Below, piece by piece: positions 7,940 through 16,959 of a stretch of 64,000 nucleotides of DNA. Below the pieces are notes generated by a model that was not told the origin of the DNA, ran no database searches, and worked only from the letters and a program-made list of their open reading frames with translations. The stretch covers positions 1 through 64,000 of the forward strand of contig JAFYMC010000027.1 of NCBI GenBank assembly GCA_017556805.1. The letters run 5' to 3'. Source of the DNA: Lachnospiraceae bacterium (GTDB taxonomy: Bacteria; Bacillota; Clostridia; Lachnospirales; Lachnospiraceae). Within the stretch, counting starts at the first letter, position 1. Each line of letters opens with the position of its first letter. Made by a program: the position numbers and the translations under genes.

Positions 7940-9603
7940 AGGCCGTTGATTTCCTCTTCCACATCACTGACCTGGGTATACACACACCCGCACAAGCCCA
8001 GCGGAATCGCCGGCAGCACCATTTTCCGGTACATGTCGGCAATCCGGTCGGTCAGTTCTTCCACAGAACGACAGGTACCGTAACCGTAACTTTTGTCCGG
8101 GGAATAACAGTGCTCCTTCACCTGATAGGAAAATCCGCCGCACTCCGATAAAAACAACGGCTTATCCTTCCCCCTTAATTTCTTGTTCCGGAAATACACG
8201 TGGCGACTGTCAAAGTCGCTTTTTTTCTTTGCAAACCAGCCGGAAGTCGTATCAAACCACCGTGCCGGATCCTCTGCCTTTGCAACCTCATACATCCGGT
8301 CCGCTTCAAACTGTCCCCATCCCTCATTAAAAATCGTATAGCCGACAACACACGGATGATTATACAAATGCGTTATCGTATCCTTCATGTGCTGTTCAAA
8401 AAAGCTGCGACGTTTTCGTTCCTCTTCCGTTGTCGCCTTCCGGTTATCTATTCGCCGTTTAAAACCCACCGTCGGAAATACCGTGTCCCGCACAAAGGAA
8501 TACCCACCGCAATTCACAACATCCTGGAGCACCAGCATCCCGTGCAAATCACAATAATAATAAAACCACTCCGGCTCTGTCTTACAGTGCTTCCGAAGCA
8601 TATTAAAACCAAGCTCCTTCATACGGAGAATGTCCTTTTCGTACTCTTCTTCACAGCATGGCAGATAAATCCCTTCCGGAAAATACCCCTGATCCAGAAG
8701 TCCGTGCAAAAATACCGGCTTACCGTTTAAGGTCAGACGAAGTTTTCCGCCTATCTCCTCCTGTCCCGGTATCCGCAACGCAAAATAGGTCTCGATCTCA
8801 TCCTCGCCCCGTATGATTTTTGCGTAGTACAAATCAGGGGTATCCGCCGTCCAATGCTTCGGAACAATCGAGCATCCCGAATCGCTGCAACATCCCGCCA
8901 GACGCACATAACCTTCCGTACCGGAAAAGGTCTCTGTTAAAGTGTCGCCGTCGTCCAAATCAACAATAACGGTAAAATCTTCCACCGTATCCGGATTCCC
9001 TTCCTGCCGTTTCCCGTCGGCAATCACGCTCGTCGCACCGCTCTCTTCCGTAAGTTCTATCCGAACTCCCTCCAAATCCGGCGTCAGCCGAAGTTTTGTC
9101 ACATAGCGCTCCGGTACATTCTCTAACCACACCGTCTGCCAGATACCGGACACCGGTGTATACCACATGCCTCCCGGCGTTTTACTCTGCTTTCCGTAAG
9201 GGTAACACTTTGACAATTCATCCGTCACCGTTACCTCTAACCGGTTCTCTCCGGCACGTGAAACGCACTCCGTAATATCAAAAGAAAAGGGCAAATAACC
9301 TCCCTCATGCGTACCCACACAATGACCGTTTACAGACACCTCCGCCACCTGGTCTGCCGCACCGAAATGAAGAAGTACCCGCTCCTTCGTAAAGCTTTCC
9401 GGCAAAACAAAAGAGACCTCATAACAAAGCTTTGTGACCATGTCTCCTTCGTATCCCGAAAGCGGTGCCTGAGGCGGAAACGGCACACGTATCCCCTGTC
9501 CGTTTAAACGCCACTCCTTGTCCAATATATGAAACAGCTCCCGGCGCAGTTGCGGACGGGGATGTTTCTTCCAACCGATTTCCTTATTCGTTTTTACTGT
9601 CAT
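7846..9603 (-). CDS. Glycoside hydrolase family 2 enzyme
   Basis: A 585-residue GH2 protein without signal peptide, so probably cytoplasmic. The N-terminal sugar-binding jelly roll (about 20-170, FGAADQVAEVSVNGHCVGTH then WYTPVSGIWQTVW) is followed by a short Ig-like domain and a TIM barrel from about 300. Acid/base E427 lies in IFNEGWGQF and nucleophile E487 in FLSECGGF. Beta-galactosidase, beta-glucuronidase or beta-mannosidase activity is possible; sequence alone does not separate them. The start at 9603 is set by AAGGAG upstream; an upstream in-frame ATG has no ribosome site. The TAG stop lies inside the convergent yyaC gene. Confidence 0.88.
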   Translation of the reverse strand: MTVKTNKEIGWKKHPRPQLRRELFHILDKEWRLNGQGIRVPFPPQAPLSGYEGDMVTKLCYEVSFVLPESFTKERVLLHFGAADQVAEVSVNGHCVGTHEGGYLPFSFDITECVSRAGENRLEVTVTDELSKCYPYGKQSKTPGGMWYTPVSGIWQTVWLENVPERYVTKLRLTPDLEGVRIELTEESGATSVIADGKRQEGNPDTVEDFTVIVDLDDGDTLTETFSGTEGYVRLAGCCSDSGCSIVPKHWTADTPDLYYAKIIRGEDEIETYFALRIPGQEEIGGKLRLTLNGKPVFLHGLLDQGYFPEGIYLPCCEEEYEKDILRMKELGFNMLRKHCKTEPEWFYYYCDLHGMLVLQDVVNCGGYSFVRDTVFPTVGFKRRIDNRKATTEEERKRRSFFEQHMKDTITHLYNHPCVVGYTIFNEGWGQFEADRMYEVAKAEDPARWFDTTSGWFAKKKSDFDSRHVYFRNKKLRGKDKPLFLSECGGFSYQVKEHCYSPDKSYGYGTCRSVEELTDRIADMYRKMVLPAIPLGLCGCVYTQVSDVEEEINGLYTYDREVCKVDKEAMRRLAEELCSANKFKP

Positions 9604-9674
9604 TTTCTCACTCCTTATTTCCGAAAGACAAAAAAGAGTCCGCACTGCGGACTCTCACATCGGACATAGTCCAA

Positions 9675-10271
9675 TTATAACTCTGTTCTTCCGTCAAGAG
9701 CCCTGAGAAGTGTTACCTCGTCAATGTACTCCAAGTCACCGCCCACCGGTACCCCGCTGGCAATCCGTGTCACCTTGATGCCCGCCGGTTTGATGAGCTT
9801 ACTTAAGTACATGGCCGTGGCCTCACCCTCCAGACTGGAATTCGTTGCAATAATGACCTCCTCCACATCACCTTGAAGACGCAACATCAGCTCCTTCATC
9901 CGCAAATCCGCCGGACCGATGCCAAGCATCGGGGATATGGCACCGTGAAGCACATGGTAGACCCCGTTGTACTTCCCGGTCTTTTCATAGGCCGCCAAAT
10001 CTCTGGCGTTTTCCACCACCATAATGGTATGATGGTCTCTGTCCTCCTTGGCACAAATCGGGCACACCTCCTGATCCGTCAGGGTGCAACACTCCTTGCA
10101 ATAGCGCACGTTATTCCGCGCCGAAACAAGGGCATCCGCAAACTGCGCCACCCGGTCCGCCGGCATGTTAATCACATGAAAGGCCAGACGCTGGGCAGAC
10201 TTTGCGCCGATTCCCGGCAAAGAAGCAAACTCTTCAATCAATTTACTGATTTGACTGCTGTAATAATCCAT
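9675..10271 (-). CDS. recR: Recombination mediator RecR
   Basis: A 198-residue RecR: N-terminal helix-hairpin-helix (LPGIGAKSAQRLAFH), C4 zinc finger with C58, C61, C70 and C73, and a Toprim domain (MVVENARDLAAYEKTG). It works with RecO to load RecA during gap repair. Length and order are standard. Its ATG overlaps the stop codon of the upstream ebfC gene by one base (TAATG), so the two are translationally coupled. dnaX-ebfC-recR is the conserved Firmicutes order. Confidence 0.97.
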   Translation of the reverse strand: MDYYSSQISKLIEEFASLPGIGAKSAQRLAFHVINMPADRVAQFADALVSARNNVRYCKECCTLTDQEVCPICAKEDRDHHTIMVVENARDLAAYEKTGKYNGVYHVLHGAISPMLGIGPADLRMKELMLRLQGDVEEVIIATNSSLEGEATAMYLSKLIKPAGIKVTRIASGVPVGGDLEYIDEVTLLRALDGRTEL

Positions 10272-10627
10272 TAGAACGGAAATCCTCCACCAAGACCGCC
10301 AAGGCCACCTGCGATGTTACCCATTACCTTGGAAGACTCTTCTTCCATCTTGCGAAGCGCCTCGTTGGTTGCCGCTACAATCAGGTCCTCGAGCATCTCT
10401 ACATCATCCGGGTCCACTACATCCGGGGAAAGCTTAACGGAAACTACCTCCTTCTTACCGGACACCTTTACGGTTACGGCTCCGCCGCCTGCGGTTGCCT
10501 CAAACTCCTTGGTCTCAAGCTCCGCCTGCTGCTCCTCCATCTGGCGCTGCATCTTCTGTGCCTGCTTCATCAGATTTGCCATGTTGCCCGGCATTGCACC
10601 TCCCGGAAATCCACCTCTTTTTGCCAT
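10271..10627 (-). CDS. ebfC: YbaB/EbfC nucleoid-associated protein
   Basis: A 118-residue YbaB/EbfC DNA-binding protein. It has a Gly/Met-rich start, a long helix ([19 protein letters not shown]), the central beta-sheet with [33 protein letters not shown], and a Gly-rich tail. These dimers bind DNA broadly and may modulate RecR function or nucleoid structure. A GGAGG site precedes the ATG. It lies between dnaX and recR in one operon. Confidence 0.95.
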   Translation of the reverse strand: MAKRGGFPGGAMPGNMANLMKQAQKMQRQMEEQQAELETKEFEATAGGGAVTVKVSGKKEVVSVKLSPDVVDPDDVEMLEDLIVAATNEALRKMEEESSKVMGNIAGGLGGLGGGFPF

Positions 10628-10658
10628 TTCAAATATCCTCCTTAAACTCTTTCTTATC

Positions 10659-12242
10659 TTAATCTACATATTCAATCGGCACCTTCGCCTTTAACTCCGA
10701 AAGGTCCGGGTATGCCGCCAAATTGCCTCTGCCCTTCTGGGCCAACTCCACCGTAATCTCTACCTGCTTGCCGGTCAGCTTGCCGATGAGATTCTGCAGG
10801 GACTCCAAATGAGACCCGCTCTCCATGGCGGATTTATCGAACTCGTCCTTATACACAAGAATGAGCCGCGTACCGCCCTCGTCCACGCTCGGTTTTGCGG
10901 TAGTCAGATAAATCTTTAACGGTCCGGTTGCGGAACTTACAATGGAAGACCACTTCTCCGCCACCGCGCGAATTTCCTCTCCCAACGCCTTCGGAAGCTC
11001 TGCCGCTGCCACCACCGGTTCCGGCTCCGGCATTGCCTGTGGTATTGCTCCCCCCGGTGCCACTCCCGCACCGGCCTGTACCACCACGCCGTTGGCCAGC
11101 TGCTCCTCTAAGTGACGTACCCGGTCCAAAAGTCCGGAATAATCCGTCTCCGTTTCCGGACGACACAAGCGAATGAGCTCTACCTCAATCATCACACGCT
11201 TTGCTCCCGCATACCGGATGCGGTTGGTCAAATCCGAACAAACGTTGATATAACGCACCAGCGTCTCGGCCTGTGTAGCTTCCGCTTCCGCCAAAAAAGC
11301 AGGCATCTGGTCACCGGTAATATCCAAAAACTCCTCCAGAGAGTCCACCGACTTTGCCAGCAAAAGATTTCGCAAATACCAGGTAAAATCAATAATAAAC
11401 TGTGCCAAATCCCGGCCCCGCATCACTGTATCATCCAGTACCCGCATGGCGCTTGCCACATCTCCCGTACGGATGGCCCGGAGTAATTTTCCGAATACCT
11501 CCGTATCTACCGTACCAAGCACTTCCAGTACATTGTCATAGGTCAGAAGCTCTCCCGGATAAAAGGCAATACAACGGTCCAGAAGCGAAAGTGCATCTCG
11601 CATGGCGCCGTCTGCGGCTCTTGCCACATAGCGCAGGGCCTTCTCCTCGGCCTGTACCCCCTCTCGTCCCACCAAATCCGTCAGGCGTTCCGTAATTTCA
11701 TCCACCGTAATTCTGGAAAAATCATACCGTTGACAACGGGACAATATGGTAACCGGAAGCTTATGGGCCTCCGTAGTCGCCAGGATAAAAATTACGTAAC
11801 TCGGCGGCTCCTCCAAGGTCTTTAACAGCGCATTAAACGCGCCGGTAGAGAGCATATGCACCTCGTCGATAATATATACTTTATAGCGTCCCTCCGTCGG
11901 AGAGTAACGCACCTCTTCCACAATCTCACGGATATTGTCTACGCCGTTGTTACTGGCCGCATCGATTTCGATCACATTCATGGACGTACCCGCTGCGATG
12001 GACTGACACATCGGACAAACACCACACGGGTTCCCATCCACAGGGGACTCGCAATTGGCCGCCTTTGCCATAATCTTCGCGATGGTGGTCTTACCGGTAC
12101 CCCTCGTTCCGCAGAACAAATAGGCATGGGAAAGACGAGACGACTTCACCTGATTGCGAAGCGTAGTCACAATCGGCACCTGTCCCTTTACCTCATCAAA
12201 TGTATCCGGTCGGAATTTTCGATATAACGCAGTGTACGACAT
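10659..12242 (-). CDS. dnaX: DNA polymerase III subunit gamma/tau
   Basis: Clamp-loader ATPase of 527 residues, starting at the ATG at 12242 ([15 protein letters not shown]) with an AGGAAGG site. The AAA+ domain has Walker [10 protein letters not shown], a zinc-binding Cys cluster ([16 protein letters not shown]), Walker [10 protein letters not shown], and sensor residues in SRCQRYDF. It is followed by the DnaX oligomerisation domain III (about 240-370) and a Pro/Ala-rich tau-specific tail. I see no frameshift signal suggestive of programmed gamma production. First gene of dnaX-ebfC-recR. Confidence 0.96.
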   Translation of the reverse strand: MSYTALYRKFRPDTFDEVKGQVPIVTTLRNQVKSSRLSHAYLFCGTRGTGKTTIAKIMAKAANCESPVDGNPCGVCPMCQSIAAGTSMNVIEIDAASNNGVDNIREIVEEVRYSPTEGRYKVYIIDEVHMLSTGAFNALLKTLEEPPSYVIFILATTEAHKLPVTILSRCQRYDFSRITVDEITERLTDLVGREGVQAEEKALRYVARAADGAMRDALSLLDRCIAFYPGELLTYDNVLEVLGTVDTEVFGKLLRAIRTGDVASAMRVLDDTVMRGRDLAQFIIDFTWYLRNLLLAKSVDSLEEFLDITGDQMPAFLAEAEATQAETLVRYINVCSDLTNRIRYAGAKRVMIEVELIRLCRPETETDYSGLLDRVRHLEEQLANGVVVQAGAGVAPGGAIPQAMPEPEPVVAAAELPKALGEEIRAVAEKWSSIVSSATGPLKIYLTTAKPSVDEGGTRLILVYKDEFDKSAMESGSHLESLQNLIGKLTGKQVEITVELAQKGRGNLAAYPDLSELKAKVPIEYVD

Positions 12243-12321
12243 ACTATCCTTCCTATCTGTAACGTCCATATGTAACTTTCCGTTTCACACCACATACGGT
12301 CCGCTTGCTGATTTCCTCACC

Positions 12322-12355
12322 AAAAGAGGCAGAAGAGCAACATCCCTTCTGCCTC
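12322..12355 (-). terminator. Terminator after the ABC permease gene
   Basis: A perfect 10-bp stem (12326-12335 with 12346-12355) followed on the minus strand by TTTT. It separates the ABC exporter transcript from dnaX. Confidence 0.8.
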
Positions 12356-12423
12356 CGTATTGTATTTTATCACATTTTAAAGAAAATAACAACCTGAGTT
12401 TTGGGGAATGTTTTTTATCTCCC

Positions 12424-14691
12424 CTACTCCACCGCCTTTAATGCCTCACTCTTTGACACCCCTTTTACCTTCCGCATCTGAATGAATGCCACCACCGCAT
12501 AGGCTACGATTCCCAGTACCGCCATGCGAATGTAGGCGGCAAACGGCACGCTGTACGGAAGCCAGCCCGGATAGTCCGCCAATATCGCTGCAAAGAGATA
12601 TTTCATAATGTAATTTACAAGAGGTATGGTTCCGATTAAGGACACCACAACTACCACCGAGGTCATCCATACGTAAAGCTTATTGATTTCTCCGTCAGTA
12701 TATCCGAGGATTTTCGTCATGGAAATCGACTGGGCGTTTTTCTCGATAATCAGTTTTGATAATAAGTAAATGACCAGTAAAAATACCGCCACACCGAATA
12801 CCAGGAACAGGTCCATCAGTTCCCCCATGGACACCTTCAACTGGCGGGTGGTTTTGGTCAAATCATCCGCGGTAATCTTCGTCGCCAGCAACCGTTCGTC
12901 TAAGTCCGTGAGCTCGACATCACTGAAATATCCGTTAAAATATCCTCCGCCCAAACCGAAGATTTCGTTCCACTCCTGCTGCTCCATGAACACCGCCAGC
13001 GCCGCCGGATACTCATACACACCGGCCACCGTAAAGGTGTAGGTCTGTTCTCCGAAGGACTCCTCCAAAGTAATTTCGTCTCCTACAGAAAGTCCGTGCT
13101 TCCCTGCATAGGCAGTGGAAATCAAGACGCCGTCTCCAAACTCCGCATCAATGTAAGCACTGTCCTTTGCCACACCGTACACCATTACCTCTTCGCTCTT
13201 TAACTTCCCTTCCACCGTCTGCAATGCGGTTACACTGTATTTCTCCGCGCTTTCCACCGCCGTTTCCGTCGACATCTTCAATACATATTGATACTCCGCA
13301 ATCAGGTTTGAGGTAATGTCCTTCTCATAATTGTCCACCAACGGCGGCAGTACAAAACCGAACAACAGCAATACATTTGCAAAAAAGACTCCCACTAAAA
13401 TGGTGATGTAGTTCGGCAGATTCTGAAGGAGAATCCGCAAACGAAAGCGATTCATTAAAGACATCTTACTGTTCAGTCTCAAGGCCTTCTTTTTCTTTCT
13501 CTTGCTCAAATCCCTCCGGATAAAACGAAGCGGTGACAGAGAAATCTTTCGTACCAGCATTCCCAAGTTAATGACAAACATCATTACAACCGGAATTACC
13601 GTGGTCCGCACAAAAGCGTCCACATTCCAAAGAGTTACAAAGGTCGGGAGACTGTAGCTGGCATAATACATCTTCGCCGCCACTTCTTTAAACACCGTAT
13701 AGCCCAGCACATTGCCGACCACCGCCGCCACCGCAACCACCGTCATCGGAAGCGCCAGATAATGTCTTATCAACTCTGCCTTCGTATAACCGGAAGCCCG
13801 CAGAGTTCCGATGACAAGAGCCTCCTTCGTAATCGTATTACTGATGGTAATGGCAAAGACAAAAGCCAGGATAGCGATAATAATATACAAAAACACCGCC
13901 ATCATTTTATTGTCCCGGCCCATATCATCTCCCACAAATTGTATCGCCAGATTAGAGACTGCCGGAAGAAAATTCACCGGAGCATTTCCGGTTATCATGG
14001 CATTGCTCATAAGTAACGCCAGCACCTTCTCCGCCCATTCCGTCGCCTCCTTGTCACTCTCCGGCGAAGTATCGTACCTCCAGGAGTAACTGTAGTGCAA
14101 GTGCGTATCTCCCATGGTAGCAAAGCCCTCTTCCGTCATCACCGCCACACCGAACTTTGTAGCATCAAACATCATATCCGATGCCTTTTCATACAAGGCA
14201 CTGTAGTCCGAAAGAGCCACCAGGCCGGAGATTTTAAGTGTCCTATCGCCTACCGCCAAGGTATCTCCCACCGACAACTTGTTGTTATCCGCATGCATCC
14301 GGTCAATGGCAATCTCATCCGCTGTCATAGGAAGCTCGCCTTCCATCAGGCACACCAGATTCACTTCTGCCCGGTTCTTAAAAATACGTAATCTGCCGGA
14401 GGTTTCTTTAACCTCCTCGGTAAGATAAAGATTTTCGTATACGTTCAGCCCCTCTTGTTCCAATGTCGCAAGTAGAGTTTCTTCTATCGGTGCACTTAGT
14501 TCAAAATTACCGTCCTCCACCCGGTACGTTGTAAAGCTCTCGTCATAGGCAGCCAGCATGCTGTTACTTGCCACTAAAAATCCGGAAACAAACCCTATGG
14601 CTCCGATTAAGAACAAAAAGATAACCAGATACTTTCCAAACTCGCTTTTTAATTCCCTGAAAAATCTTTTTTTCAGTACGTTCCGTTTCAT
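12424..14691 (-). CDS. FtsX-like ABC transporter permease
   Basis: A 755-residue permease of the MacB/LolCE/FtsX class. TM1 is at about residues 16-40, followed by a large extracytoplasmic domain (to about 265). Three TM helices of the first FtsX domain follow (about 268-385), then another helix near 430-455, a second extracytoplasmic domain and a C-terminal FtsX domain (about 625-745). It forms the membrane part of a mechanotransmission or lipid/peptide export ABC system with the ATPase encoded at 14713-15411, 21 bp upstream in the same operon. Substrate unknown; bacitracin-type peptide sensing, lipoprotein handling or export are all possible. Confidence 0.88.
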   Translation of the reverse strand: MKRNVLKKRFFRELKSEFGKYLVIFLFLIGAIGFVSGFLVASNSMLAAYDESFTTYRVEDGNFELSAPIEETLLATLEQEGLNVYENLYLTEEVKETSGRLRIFKNRAEVNLVCLMEGELPMTADEIAIDRMHADNNKLSVGDTLAVGDRTLKISGLVALSDYSALYEKASDMMFDATKFGVAVMTEEGFATMGDTHLHYSYSWRYDTSPESDKEATEWAEKVLALLMSNAMITGNAPVNFLPAVSNLAIQFVGDDMGRDNKMMAVFLYIIIAILAFVFAITISNTITKEALVIGTLRASGYTKAELIRHYLALPMTVVAVAAVVGNVLGYTVFKEVAAKMYYASYSLPTFVTLWNVDAFVRTTVIPVVMMFVINLGMLVRKISLSPLRFIRRDLSKRKKKKALRLNSKMSLMNRFRLRILLQNLPNYITILVGVFFANVLLLFGFVLPPLVDNYEKDITSNLIAEYQYVLKMSTETAVESAEKYSVTALQTVEGKLKSEEVMVYGVAKDSAYIDAEFGDGVLISTAYAGKHGLSVGDEITLEESFGEQTYTFTVAGVYEYPAALAVFMEQQEWNEIFGLGGGYFNGYFSDVELTDLDERLLATKITADDLTKTTRQLKVSMGELMDLFLVFGVAVFLLVIYLLSKLIIEKNAQSISMTKILGYTDGEINKLYVWMTSVVVVVSLIGTIPLVNYIMKYLFAAILADYPGWLPYSVPFAAYIRMAVLGIVAYAVVAFIQMRKVKGVSKSEALKAVE

Positions 14692-14712
14692 CTGCAGTTC
14701 CCCCTCTCAACC

Positions 14713-15411
14713 CTACCAGTCCAGTTCCGTTGCGGAAACCTTACTGTCGTTTTTGTAATTCTCACGAATTCTTCCGTCATGCAGTTTCACTACACGGTCC
14801 GCCATATGCTTAATGGCATCGTTATGGGTCACCATAACCACCGTATTTCCGTACTTTTTGTTTACCTCCTCAATTAACTTTAAGATTTCCTTTGATGTAT
14901 TGTAATCCAAAGCACCCGTCGGCTCGTCGCACAGCAAAATATCCGGATTTTTTACAATGGCTCTGCCGATGGCGGTACGCTGCTGCTGTCCGCCGGACAG
15001 CTGGTTCGGCAGCTTGTGACGATGTTCATACAGTCCCAATACCTTCAAAAGCTCATCCACATCAAGCGGATTGTCGCTTAAATACGCCCCCGTCTCAATA
15101 TTTTCCTTGATGTTCAGATTCGGAATCAGATTGTACATCTGGAACACATAGCCCAAGTGCTTTCTCCGATACATAGTCAGCGCCTTTTCGTTCATGTCCT
15201 CCATCCGTTCCCCGTCAATAGCAATGTAGCCCTCATCTGCAGAATCAATTCCACCGAGAATGTTAAGCAGTGTTGTCTTACCGGATCCGGACGGTCCCAA
15301 AAGCACACAGAACTCTCCCTTCTCAATCCCCAGGTCAATTCCCTTTAAAATCTCCACTCTGCTTTCTCCTTCGCCGAAGCTCCGCTTGATTCCCTTGATT
15401 TCAATAAACAT
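14713..15411 (-). CDS. ABC transporter ATP-binding protein (LolD/MacB type)
   Basis: A 232-residue ABC ATPase with Walker [10 protein letters not shown] (39-47), Q-loop at VFQMYNL, signature [14 protein letters not shown], Walker [14 protein letters not shown] and H-loop [14 protein letters not shown] is typical of the LolD/MacB/BceA group. It drives the permease encoded just downstream. The transcript carries a long leader (15412 to about 15840) with a probable Mn2+ riboswitch, two terminators and a structured repeat element. Such control is unusual for this transporter class. Confidence 0.93.
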   Translation of the reverse strand: MFIEIKGIKRSFGEGESRVEILKGIDLGIEKGEFCVLLGPSGSGKTTLLNILGGIDSADEGYIAIDGERMEDMNEKALTMYRRKHLGYVFQMYNLIPNLNIKENIETGAYLSDNPLDVDELLKVLGLYEHRHKLPNQLSGGQQQRTAIGRAIVKNPDILLCDEPTGALDYNTSKEILKLIEEVNKKYGNTVVMVTHNDAIKHMADRVVKLHDGRIRENYKNDSKVSATELDW

Positions 15412-15457
15412 ACTCTCTTCCGCCTTTCGTAGTTTTCAACTAACCTTCCAGGCCTCT

Positions 15458-15641
15458 GTGCAGGCAGGTGCTTCGCACCTGCCCACGTCTACACTCCGTT
15501 TCGGTCCGTCCAGTACCAACGTCGCCCGGACGTTGTGGACCCTCGCGACATTGTCGCTCGGTCGTGGGCGCGTTCGCATGACATCGCAACGGTCTGGGAA
15601 CAAGTTCCCGCCGTTTGCTTGCATGCTCACTTTGCCTGCAC
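15458..15641 (-). ncRNA. Structured leader element, copy B
   Basis: A 184-nt element closed by a perfect 9-bp outer stem (15633-15641 with 15458-15466). It shares a highly conserved 5' block and the segment GTCATGCGAACGCGCCC with the element at 58519-58646. Positions that differ between the copies do so in pairs within stems, including a hairpin with CUUG loop (GGGAA/TTCCC here, GAGAA/TTCTC there) and GCGAC/GTCGC versus GTGAC/GTCAC. It starts immediately after a terminator U-run and ends 46 bp before the ABC ATPase start. No known RNA family recognised. Confidence 0.65.
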
Positions 15642-15642
15642 G

Positions 15643-15680
15643 AAAAATAGACCGGATATGCTCTAAAGCAACATCCGGTC
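15643..15680 (-). terminator. Second leader terminator
   Basis: Stem of 8 bp plus inner pairs (15650-15657 with 15673-15680) followed on the minus strand by TATTTTT. It lies between the riboswitch terminator and repeat element B, so the leader has two attenuators in series. Confidence 0.75.
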
Positions 15681-15693
15681 GAATCAACAAAGG

Positions 15694-15838
15694 GAAATAA
15701 AAAAACGACACAACATGTACGCATCTCAGAGCTATACATGAGTCTCGTTGATTAAGACAAGCCAGACCAAAGGGCGGCCAGTGTGTTGACTTGCCACGCA
15801 ATACCTTGCGCCACTACTCCCTCACGGGTTATTTTGTT
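15694..15838 (-). promoter_or_regulatory. Probable yybP-ykoY (Mn2+) riboswitch with terminator
   Basis: On the minus strand the leader shows GTGAG-GGAGTAG at the 5' side and AACGAGAC-CTCATG at the 3' side. The P1 strands GTGAG and CTCAT pair, and three-way-junction arms follow (GGCAAG/CTTGTC arm, and an arm around GGCGCAAGG). This is the layout of the yybP-ykoY manganese-sensing class, with its GGGAGUA and GAGAC junction strands. The 3' strand of P1 is also the 5' strand of a terminator stem ending in seven T (near 15694-15700), so ligand binding would favour read-through. Assigned by motif recall, without a covariance search. Confidence 0.65.
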
Positions 15839-15846
15839 GTAACCAA

Positions 15847-15876
15847 TTTATACCACATTATGAACATATTTGTCAA
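15847..15876 (-). promoter_or_regulatory. Promoter of the riboswitch-ABC transcript
   Basis: TTGACA (15871-15876) and TATAAA (15847-15852) with an 18-bp spacer, placing the transcription start just upstream of the riboswitch. Confidence 0.7.
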
Positions 15877-15961
15877 TATATTTTTTTGCTGAAATTTTTA
15901 TCACACTATGTTATACTATTTGAGTACAATAACAATCCGCAAAATCAGGGGAGAAAATACT

Positions 15962-16231
15962 ATGTTTCGCATGTGGTGCAAGCTTTGGAAAGATAATCAT
16001 TTAGTAAAAGATATGGTGGTAGAAAACGACCGGACCGACCTAAACCGCACAAAGAAAATCTTTGCTGCCGTCGACACGGTTTGTTATGAATTCGATTTAT
16101 CCAAGCCCATTTGGCTGGATTCCACGGTTGCGGATTTTAAAAAGCATGACCGCACCCGGTTCTATCAGGACAATTTTGTAGACAAGATTGACTTTGATTA
16201 TTTGGAGATCCATGTGATTGAAGAAGATTAA
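15962..16231 (+). CDS. Small conserved-looking protein, unknown function
   Basis: An 89-residue soluble protein starting at the ATG at 15962, with GGGGAG eight bases upstream; an in-frame ATG further upstream lacks a site. It is rich in charged and aromatic residues (MWCKLWKDNHLVKDMVVEN, YLEIHVIEED) and has no signal peptide or membrane segment. It is divergent from the riboswitch-ABC operon, with a TATACT -10 at 15912-15917. I do not recognise the family. Confidence 0.7.
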   Translation: MFRMWCKLWKDNHLVKDMVVENDRTDLNRTKKIFAAVDTVCYEFDLSKPIWLDSTVADFKKHDRTRFYQDNFVDKIDFDYLEIHVIEED

Positions 16232-16329
16232 TGAAAAAAGCGCTGTATATCCGTTCTTTTTAAGACGCTATGCTGCGCCGTTTTCTTTTCATGGCAAATC
16301 ATTTTTTTCATAAATCTTTTCAAAATCCG

Positions 16330-16361
16330 TGACCTTGGAGAAAAAAACGTGAGTATCTAAG
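16330..16361 (+). promoter_or_regulatory. Putative ECF-type promoter
   Basis: GTGACC (16330-16335) and a TATCTAAGTGA block (from 16354) resemble the TGCAACC ... TATATAGGTGA arrangement in front of the second ECF module at 26754-26787. Shared layout ahead of two paralogous ECF genes suggests autoregulation. Consensus derived from only two sites. Confidence 0.4.
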
Positions 16362-16398
16362 TGAAAAGCTTTTTATCATCACACAAGGAGATGAATCC

Positions 16399-16959
16399 AT
16401 GGAGGATACCGAAATCATTGCCCTGTACTGGGCACGGGATGAGCGCGCCGTCTCGGAAACCGCAGAGAAATACGGCAGATATTGCCATTCGGTGGCGTAT
16501 CGAATATTACAAAACAAGGAAGACTCCGAAGAGTGCGTCAACGACACCTACACCGGTGCCTGGAACACCATTCCACCCCACAGGCCGGAGCTGTTTTCTG
16601 CATTCTTAGCAAAAATCACCCGCCGGATTTCCTTAAATCGTCTGCGTAATAAAACCGCAGAAAGACGGGGCAGCGGACAATATACCGTGACCTTGGAGGA
16701 GCTTACGGAGTGTATTCCGTCGTCTCTTTCTGCGGAAGATACCTTAGAGACCCACGAACTGACCCGGATAATAAACAAATTCTTAGACGGGCTTCCCACG
16801 GACGAGCGTCGCGTATTTCTCTGCCGGTATTGGTACCTGGACCCAATAAAAGACATCGCAAAACGCTTTTCCTTCGGAGAAAGCAAAGTCAAAATGATGT
16901 TAAAGAGAACCCGGGAAAAGCTACTGATCCACTTAGAAAAGGAGGGGATTACCCTATGA
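16399..16959 (+). CDS. ECF-type RNA polymerase sigma factor (module 1)
   Basis: A 186-residue sigma-70 family protein. The region 2 segment (HSVAYRILQNKEDSEECVNDTYTGAW) recognises the -10 element, and region 4 (LPTDERRVFLCRYWYLDPIKDIAKRFSFGESKVKMMLKRTREKL) recognises the -35. AAGGAG precedes the ATG. The stop overlaps the start of the membrane partner gene (ATGA), which is typical of sigma/anti-sigma pairs. It is clearly paralogous to the protein encoded at 26824-27390. Confidence 0.92.
   Translation: MEDTEIIALYWARDERAVSETAEKYGRYCHSVAYRILQNKEDSEECVNDTYTGAWNTIPPHRPELFSAFLAKITRRISLNRLRNKTAERRGSGQYTVTLEELTECIPSSLSAEDTLETHELTRIINKFLDGLPTDERRVFLCRYWYLDPIKDIAKRFSFGESKVKMMLKRTREKLLIHLEKEGITL

Noticed and set aside
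12243..12321. Search for SRP RNA ahead of dnaX, as in Bacillus
   Set aside because: No GGTCAGG...GCAGC core here; the SRP RNA is at 21194-21500 instead.
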